From positions 14,287,328-14,351,327 of the forward strand of contig OX393562.1 of the NCBI GenBank assembly GCA_947652115.1: a stretch of 64,000 bases of DNA, in the 5' to 3' direction. The stretch is from Blastomussa wellsi (taxonomy: Eukaryota > Cnidaria > Anthozoa > Scleractinia > Plerogyridae). The notes under the pieces are model-generated. The model searched no databases. It saw only the letters and a list, made by a program, of their open reading frames with translations, and was not told the origin of the DNA. Position 1 is the first letter of the stretch, and every line of letters begins with the position of its first letter. The position numbers were made by a program, and so were the translations under genes. Positions 57,570 through 64,000 of the stretch are shown in pieces.

Positions 57570-60500
57570 AAGTTACATGTAAATAAAAGCTCTATGATAA
57601 TAATCTTGAAACAGTTTCATGCAAATCTGGAGCATTATCCTACAGTCTCTGCGATCACTTTAACCTTGCTAGGACGATCATAACCTGTACACAGTGGAAT
57701 TATCCTTGGGTGGTTTGGCCCACCCATTTATATTTGCTATTCGAACTGGAGACAGTCACTTCTGCAGATAATTTCTACAATTAACCTGTTGGTTGGCCAA
57801 TACCATTGCAGGATTCTCATTAAACTGGAAAAGTTCTAGATTTCAGACCTTACTTGTGGGAGAAGTAATGGTTAGCTGTATGGATAGACTCTGAATCAAA
57901 ATGTCAGAGTTCAAGGCCGTCCTTGTGTTGCATTCTCAGACCTGAGGGGCAACTGCATGTATTGCCCCTGAAACAAAGATGAACTCTTCTCACAGCTGTT
58001 AACTAAGGGTGCTAATACCATTAGCCAGGACTTGTGTATTTAAAAAAGAATAGACCTTCTTCATGATTGGACTAGTCTGGTCAGCAATTTCTGACCAAAT
58101 GGAATGTGTCCTATGCTAATTAAATCAGATACAGTACTTTGGAGTGCAAACAATGTAAGTTGTAATTCTACCATAGAATTTTGCATATTGATCTAAAAGC
58201 CATTTTGATATTTTTATTTGCACATCAGGGTTTGTAATTATAATTGTACCAGTAAAAAAATAGCTAAGTTTGCATCTTGGTTCAGCCAACGACAGTACAT
58301 TTTTTATTTTCTAAATTTAGATACATTTTCATGTAAATTTACTAACGACACTATGATAACAATAAAGTATGTTTATGACGTCAATCTGTTTTCTAATGAT
58401 CAAACCCCTACTGGGAACAGTCATTTGTTTGTGTGTTTATTAGCCTTGTATGTTTGGTTTGAAACATCTTTGAGTGGTTGTACGTGATCAGGTCATGCAT
58501 GGTTGGAACCTTTGTGTGCACATAATATATTTAACAAATCATACAAGAATCATAAACACATACCAATCTTGGAGAAACAAATGCCTTTTATAACTTATCC
58601 CAAAATATAAGCTTCAGTTTTCTATCCAAGTACCATCCATGCAATATTTATTCATTGATTAAATTGCATGGTCATTACGAACACTTGTCAATGCTTGACT
58701 ATGGGTTGAGTAAAGCAAGAGTCACTACTAAAATAACTAGTCTTTGTATTATGTTAATGCTGTTTGTATGTTGATACTAAATTAAATATAAACTTCAGCT
58801 TACACCTGATCATAAACCAATGTCGATCGATGCTTGGGAATGATAACATGAGGAACCATTTTTAATTATTTCTTTTTGGGACATATTCTACCAGCAACAT
58901 TTTACTCAAGAGAAAATTGCATTGAAGCTTCTAAATTCTGTAGTTACTGTTCAGTAATATTATAAGACGAATTACGTGATAAGCCATGCGGTGATATTGT
59001 TCCAGAAAAGCCCCACTGGGGAGGTTCAATAAACAATGTTTGTATGCATGATATAAGACAGTAGTGTCAGTTCAGATATTGGGGTCCATTCAGTGAATGT
59101 TATATTGGTTTCTAACTGCATGCATGAGTAGATATGTTGCCAATATTTGCATCACTGATGCAGTATATCAGTGTTTGGTAGTCCACTATTGGCTGCTGTA
59201 TCTTCACACCTCAAGATAGCCATGTGGCAAAAGATGTCACTACATGTTCAGTATTTGACCAAATTGTCTGGAATTTGGAAAGCAAAATGGTATTGGGAAA
59301 ATCTGTGTTTTTAAAGTACCCCCTCTTATATGAGACTTGATTAACCACCCCTACAACTTTTGAAACTTTTTCCTCTTTTAATTTGAAGGTCAAGTAAATA
59401 TCCAACAACAAGCCAAACATTAAGAGCTGCAAATTAAACTATAGTTTATGGATATACCCGAAATAGACAAGGATAAGATATTTTCAACAGTTTTTTGTTC
59501 TCCTTTTGGATTGGTAGGCATTTGAACTGAGCTGAGATTTTCTGTTGAGATGCACAACCCCAGGGCATTTGTGGGTTGTCAAAACTGTAACTAAAAGTCA
59601 ATAAAATGTTGCTAGAAAGGCCATTAAAACAGTCATTGAAAAGCCCCCACTACGGGATGATAACTACGGTCAAATCCGCCACCTATGGCTTAACATTGAT
59701 AGGTGCATAACTTGATTTGGATTCAAATTTCTTTCAAATACTTCTAACATCTAAAGCAGGACTTTGTTCTGGGAACAGTTTTTTTGCAATCTTAATTGTC
59801 TCCACACTCTCCCACAGTCCATTTTTCTTTTGGTCAGTACGAAGACCATGGACCCTGGGCAGTCTCTATCACAGGGCACCCATACAAGCAGTGCGTCTCT
59901 GTATGTTCAAAATATAAAGAAATCTTGTTTCGAGTAATGTTTATTTTTTTGGTTGAAATTAACGTGAACTTACCTTGGGTGAAGCAACAATCAATGAAAA
60001 ACCTCCAAATCGCTCAAATTTACCATTTGAGCCAAGAAACGACAAAATATAATACTGGAGGTAAGTTCATGTTTATTTGAACCAAAAAAATAAACACAAC
60101 TCGAAATAAGTTTTCAATAATTGGACGCTTTCAATATTCCCATACATTTCTTCATATTTTGAACACACAAAGACGCACTGCTTGTATGGGCTTCCTGTGT
60201 CCCTATCAATAGAGAATGCACATGAGCATAGTGCCTTGGGTTGATTCTCACCCAGTCAGATCCTGGTCCAAAAGAAAAGCGGGCTCTTGGGATGAGAAAG
60301 AGTTTTACAGCCCTTTTTTCTTACACAAATACTATTGTATCAATACAAAGAAAAGGACAGGTTTGAGACTCACTAATTTTTTCCATTTAATTTACTTCCA
60401 CATTTTTTATCAAAACAATTTCATATGTTGTAAAATGATAAAGGATCTAATTAAGGTGGCTTTCTACAGTTTTGAGGGGTTAAAAGAGACAACTTTGAGT

Positions 60501-61439
60501 CTTAGTTCAACTGAGACTCAAATTTTGCTAAACCACCACATTATAAACAAAAATTCCAGATCTTTGCAAAAGAAAGCGAACAAGTTTGTCTAACTGCAAT
60601 AAAGAAGTCTTGCTTTCTGCAATCCCGTTACAGAAGGAATCATCTCCACAAGTCTTTCTACATAATTTGGGGGGGGGGGGGGGGGGGCGGGGGGTGTTAA
60701 ACTCACTTCCAAAACTAACATAGAACTTGTATTCAGCCATGCCAATCACAGTGATTTCTAGATTTGTTCAGAATATTCAGACATGACTGCACGAACACAA
60801 AATCTGCAAGAATTTTCTCAAGATTCACATATCATATCTTTGCCAATACTTTAAATTATGTGTGTAAATATTACGTGTGTACAATCCGGAGATATTGGAC
60901 TCCATGTCATAATACAAGCCACAATCGACGAAATCTCTGCCCAGTCGTCTTATATTTGGAAATTATGTTTCGACCATTGTACGTCGACGTGTTTATTACA
61001 AAATTTCAAAAATAATAATTTATACGAAATTTTGCCAACACGAAAACGTAAATGACACCTAACCTAAAGCTGGCTAAAGAAATTCTTCTTTCGTTAGAAA
61101 CCAACGACATAGTTACAAGCACAATGAAAGGTTGACCTACAAACCTGCCGAAAACTTCATTCAATTCGACTTATTCCGTTGATATCACTTATATTAGAAT
61201 ACACCTAAGTTATAAACCGGTTAATAACTACTAAAAACCAATAACATTAAAAATAATTTAGTTCTCGATTGAAGTCTTCCAGAGTTTTCGTAAGCTTATA
61301 TTACTAACCGGCTACAGCTTTACCTAACAGGTCAAGAACCGTCGGCCATAAATTTCAATGAATAAATATGTTCGATTTTCAAATCGAAGCTCTTGTACAA
61401 GACGAGCTCTATTTGCAAGACCTATCGCTAATTACAGTT
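57570..61439. other. Region between the FAM204A-like and PPP1R3-like genes
   Basis: 3.9 kb. Besides the FAM204A-like 3' UTR, it holds an inverted-repeat element (59881-60188), fragments of the GAGCCCGCTTTTCTTTTGG repeat and a G-run (60669-60687). No gene is recognised; ORFs are short and AT-biased. Confidence 0.5.
59881..60188. repeat. Inverted repeat, arms about 110-130 bp
   Basis: Left arm CATACAAGCAGTGCGTCTCT... and right arm ending AGACGCACTGCTTGTATG, continuing inward through TTCAAAATAT, GTTTATTTTTTTGGTT and CGTGAACTTACCT, around an 80-bp loop. It is MITE-like. Confidence 0.75.
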
Positions 61440-62111
61440 CTAGAATCTAAGGCCAACATATCTGTTTTGCAAGTGTGAGCAAACGTCCAAACTGTTCCTA
61501 TTATTGTAAACCCATTCTCGCGATTTCCATTGGTTTGAAGAGTAGCACACAACCCGATAATTGTCGCCGCTGTTGTTGTCCCAAAATTCCACTCCAAGTA
61601 CTCTGTAGCACACGGCAAACTCCAGTTTACAGTCTTTTATTAGAGTTGTCGGCAACGCAATCTCGAAAGAGAAAGTGTCTATGAATCCGGTGTTGACAAA
61701 CTGACCAACCACATCTCGATAGCTTGACCAGCCGTCTGTCGTGTACCGCACGGTTATTCGCTTCTCGTAAGCTAAATTTCGAACTTTCACCGTCCCGAAC
61801 ACACGATAGTTCCGTAAAATTAAATTTTCTAAAGAAACATTTAGACTGTTTAGTCTTTCATTGAAGTCTCCTCTTTCCACTGGCGGTGTGAAATTTAGAA
61901 GTCTTGTTCTCTCGTCGCAGAAAGACCACCTTCGCTTTGACAACAATCTTGTCGTTGGCGCAGGTTGTGGTAAATAAACTACAGAAACGAGGGAAAGTCC
62001 CATCGAATCTGCAAAATGAACCTTTTTGTCTTTCTTGTGGAGTTCTGAATCGCTTTTCCTGCAGGAGTTGAGTTTACCTTCGCAAGATTTCAAACATGGT
62101 GTAGGAGGCAT
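61440..62111 (-). CDS. Protein phosphatase 1 glycogen-targeting subunit (PPP1R3 family), intronless
   Basis: A single-exon 223-aa protein. A PP1-docking RVxF motif, KVHF at 30-33 (context KKVHFAD), is followed by a CBM21 domain (about 90-200) with LENLILRNYRVFGTVKVRNL, RYTTDGW, DTFSFEIALP and VEFWDNNSGDNYRV. The family tethers PP1 to glycogen and directs dephosphorylation of glycogen synthase and phosphorylase. An in-frame TGA 9 nt upstream of the ATG fixes the start. An intronless coding region is also usual for vertebrate PPP1R3B/C/D. At 223 aa it is shorter than those. The exact subfamily cannot be told from sequence alone. Confidence 0.92.
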   Translation of the reverse strand: MPPTPCLKSCEGKLNSCRKSDSELHKKDKKVHFADSMGLSLVSVVYLPQPAPTTRLLSKRRWSFCDERTRLLNFTPPVERGDFNERLNSLNVSLENLILRNYRVFGTVKVRNLAYEKRITVRYTTDGWSSYRDVVGQFVNTGFIDTFSFEIALPTTLIKDCKLEFAVCYRVLGVEFWDNNSGDNYRVVCYSSNQWKSREWVYNNRNSLDVCSHLQNRYVGLRF

Positions 62112-63164
62112 ACTTCCTCAATGTAAACTTCTAGCTGGTGTAGTCTGGCAAACACTCACTCTTTTACAAGTTACACGTGCGTGAAGAAAAGCGTTGTTTT
62201 CAGAGAAAGGAAGAACTTTCGCACCTTTCAAACTTCCACCAGTGCCAACCAGCAAAAATGAGGAAAACATACGATCACTTCGTTCTTTTGACCATGCGAG
62301 ATTGCACGTAGACTTGTTTACCATGACAGTAATCTTCCCACGTGAACCTTATCAAATGCAAAAGAAGCCAGCCAATCACTGCCATCTTACGATCGAGTTG
62401 TGCACGTGAAATCTACGTAACAATATTTTGTGTGTTGAAATTCACGGCGTGCCGTGAAGCACCGATGCGGACATTAGTCACGCTTTCAACAGCTTCAGAC
62501 TTTGTTTGGCCCAGGATTTGTTTTATTCAACAGTTCAATTAAAACCAGAAACTACTCTTGGGACCTTTTATGAGTTTTGTTTCACACAATAGAGCTTTTC
62601 GTCTCCTTATCATTCAGTGCACCAATTCAAGTATTTTCTAGCTGGAAGCCAAGACAAATTTCATCAAATCCCGGATCAGACTCATCCAAACCTCCCACGC
62701 AGCCACTTGAGTTTTCTTGTCCGTCTCATGTCACGCTATCACGTGAACAACAGAAACACTTCCTAATCCCCTTCATATCCCTAAAATAACGCCATGAAAA
62801 ATCCAAAGTTTAAAACCTCAGAACGTTTTACGTTACGCGTATTGCGGAAAAGCTTGTTCTCCATGCACTAAGTACTGCAAAAACGTATTACTGAACAAGA
62901 AGGCACTTCCTCACGTATCTTTGGGATATGCTGCTTTCTTTAGTACTTTTTGGCTGAGGAATTTGTGAGGCCGTGGCGCAATAGCGAGCCACTCCCCATT
63001 TAGGCTTGCAAGCTCAATATCACTACTGGAAAGCCGGATGTATCTTTGCACGTGCACATTTCGTGTGCACGCCGCACGCGACGTCACCAAATGGCACCTG
63101 ATCTGGGACGGGTTTGTATGATAACAGCAGGCGTCAGATCCGCTGTTTATGAATCTTTATGCAT

Positions 63165-63480
63165 GTACAGTACAGTCAGTCATACACGATTTACTGGACC
63201 CTCGATTTCTCGATAACTCGAACCAAAAGACGCCTTCCTTCACTATTAGTACAGGGACCGCGGAGTGGTAGGGCTAAAAAAATCTGGCCAAGGTCAGTGT
63301 TTCGCCATTTGTCTTGCATTTGCTCGTCATCTGGAGCCCTAGAAAATAAAACCCAGCCAGCCCATCACTGAATAAAAGTGGTAGAGCCCCCTTCATCTCA
63401 GCGGTCCCTGATTAAGTCGAACACTGTTATTTTACAACGGATTTTCTCCAACTACTCGATGTTTCGAACCAATTTTTGTT
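63165..63480. mobile_element. Possible pogo/Tigger-type MITE fragment
   Basis: One end reads TACTGGACCCTCGATTTCTC then GATAACTCGAACC. The other side reads ACTACTCGATGTTTCGAACC. Such CTCGA-rich termini are typical of pogo-like elements. There is no transposase. This is a motif-level call. Confidence 0.4.
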
Positions 63481-63760
63481 TCTCTTGGCCGAAGGGTCAC
63501 CTCAGTCACCTGTAGCGAGTGCCACAAGGCGCGCAACAAGCCACGTTTGTTGCACTTCGTTCCTCCCACTTCTTACGAGATAAACGAGTTGGCGTGATGA
63601 AAATGGGGAAGGTTTATGGTGAAGAATCGGTCAGCCCTCTTTAGCCTCCGCCCCCCGCCTCCCCGTCAAAGAGAATGTAATACAACTGTGCAGATAGATC
63701 AATAAGGAGAAGGTGCTGGCATTTGGGAAGTTGAATGAATTTTAGCTACTGATTTCGAGA

Positions 63761-63822
63761 TAGCCTGCGTGCAGCCGTCTCCTATTTCCTAAAAAAAATA
63801 GGAGACGGCTGCACGCAGGCTA
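63761..63822. mobile_element. Foldback element family A, copy 2, with 9-bp target duplication
   Basis: 27-bp arms TAGCCTGCGTGCAGCCGTCT... flank an 8-nt spacer. Direct repeats ATTTCGAGA lie at both ends (63752-63760 and 63823-63831), as expected for Mutator-like transposition. Confidence 0.82.
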
Positions 63823-64000
63823 ATTTCGAGACTGCCATTACCGGTCTTATCTGACAAGCATACACAAAACTGACAGGCTGATACTCCGTAAAAAATTGAC
63901 TTTGCGAGACAACAACATGACCGAAACCGATAAAGCAAGGCAACCTTTTGTTTTAACGTATTCTGATCAAATATTATACATCACCGCATTTGTTACACAC

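Larger units (their letters stand above)
62112..64000. other. Region upstream of the PPP1R3-like gene
   Basis: It should contain the PPP1R3-like promoter. Visible: a pogo-like fragment (63165-63480) and a foldback element (63761-63822). The ORFs at 62342-62542 and 62577-62789 resemble no family I know and are probably chance frames. Confidence 0.45.

Noticed and set aside
1..64000. CRISPR arrays, operons or bacterial-type features
   Set aside because: Tandem repeats here are minisatellites without unique spacers, and the genes have spliceosomal introns. The DNA is eukaryotic.

Overview
The window is animal nuclear DNA: genes with many introns and GT-AG splice sites, AT-rich introns, and dense short dispersed repeats. 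The repeat types (two tRNA-derived SINE families, foldback elements, non-LTR reverse-transcriptase tails, THAP sequence) and the gene families suggest an anthozoan cnidarian, most likely a stony coral. This is inferred from general familiarity with such genomes; no search was run.

Region 1 (1-44119) is an array of three paralogous lysyl-oxidase-like (LOXL) genes, called A, B and C here. A (53-11048) and B (14814-30183) are in tandem on the minus strand. C (33506-44119) is on the plus strand, head-to-head with B across 3.3 kb. I rebuilt all ten coding exons of each gene by hand, and the reading frame holds across every junction. The proteins are 737, 735 and 738 aa: signal peptide, four group-A SRCR domains, a lysyl oxidase catalytic domain with copper-binding histidines and the Lys/Tyr pair that forms the LTQ cofactor, and a C-terminal fibronectin type II (FN2) module not present in vertebrate LOX/LOXL proteins. 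They are probably secreted amine oxidases that cross-link collagen-like matrix. A degraded THAP zinc-finger ORF lies in intron 2 of C.

Region 2 (45687-62111) holds three unrelated genes. A gamma-butyrobetaine dioxygenase-like gene (minus, 4 exons, 435 aa; carnitine synthesis) lies divergent to a FAM204A-like gene (plus, 5 exons, 223 aa). After about 3.9 kb without a recognised gene comes an intronless glycogen-targeting subunit of protein phosphatase 1 (PPP1R3 family, minus, 223 aa).

The rest is introns and intergenic DNA rich in repeats: SINEs with clear target-site duplications, a short retroposon family with a hammerhead-like core, perfect palindromes that look like Mutator-type foldback elements, long inverted repeats, several minisatellites and many homopolymer G/C tracts.
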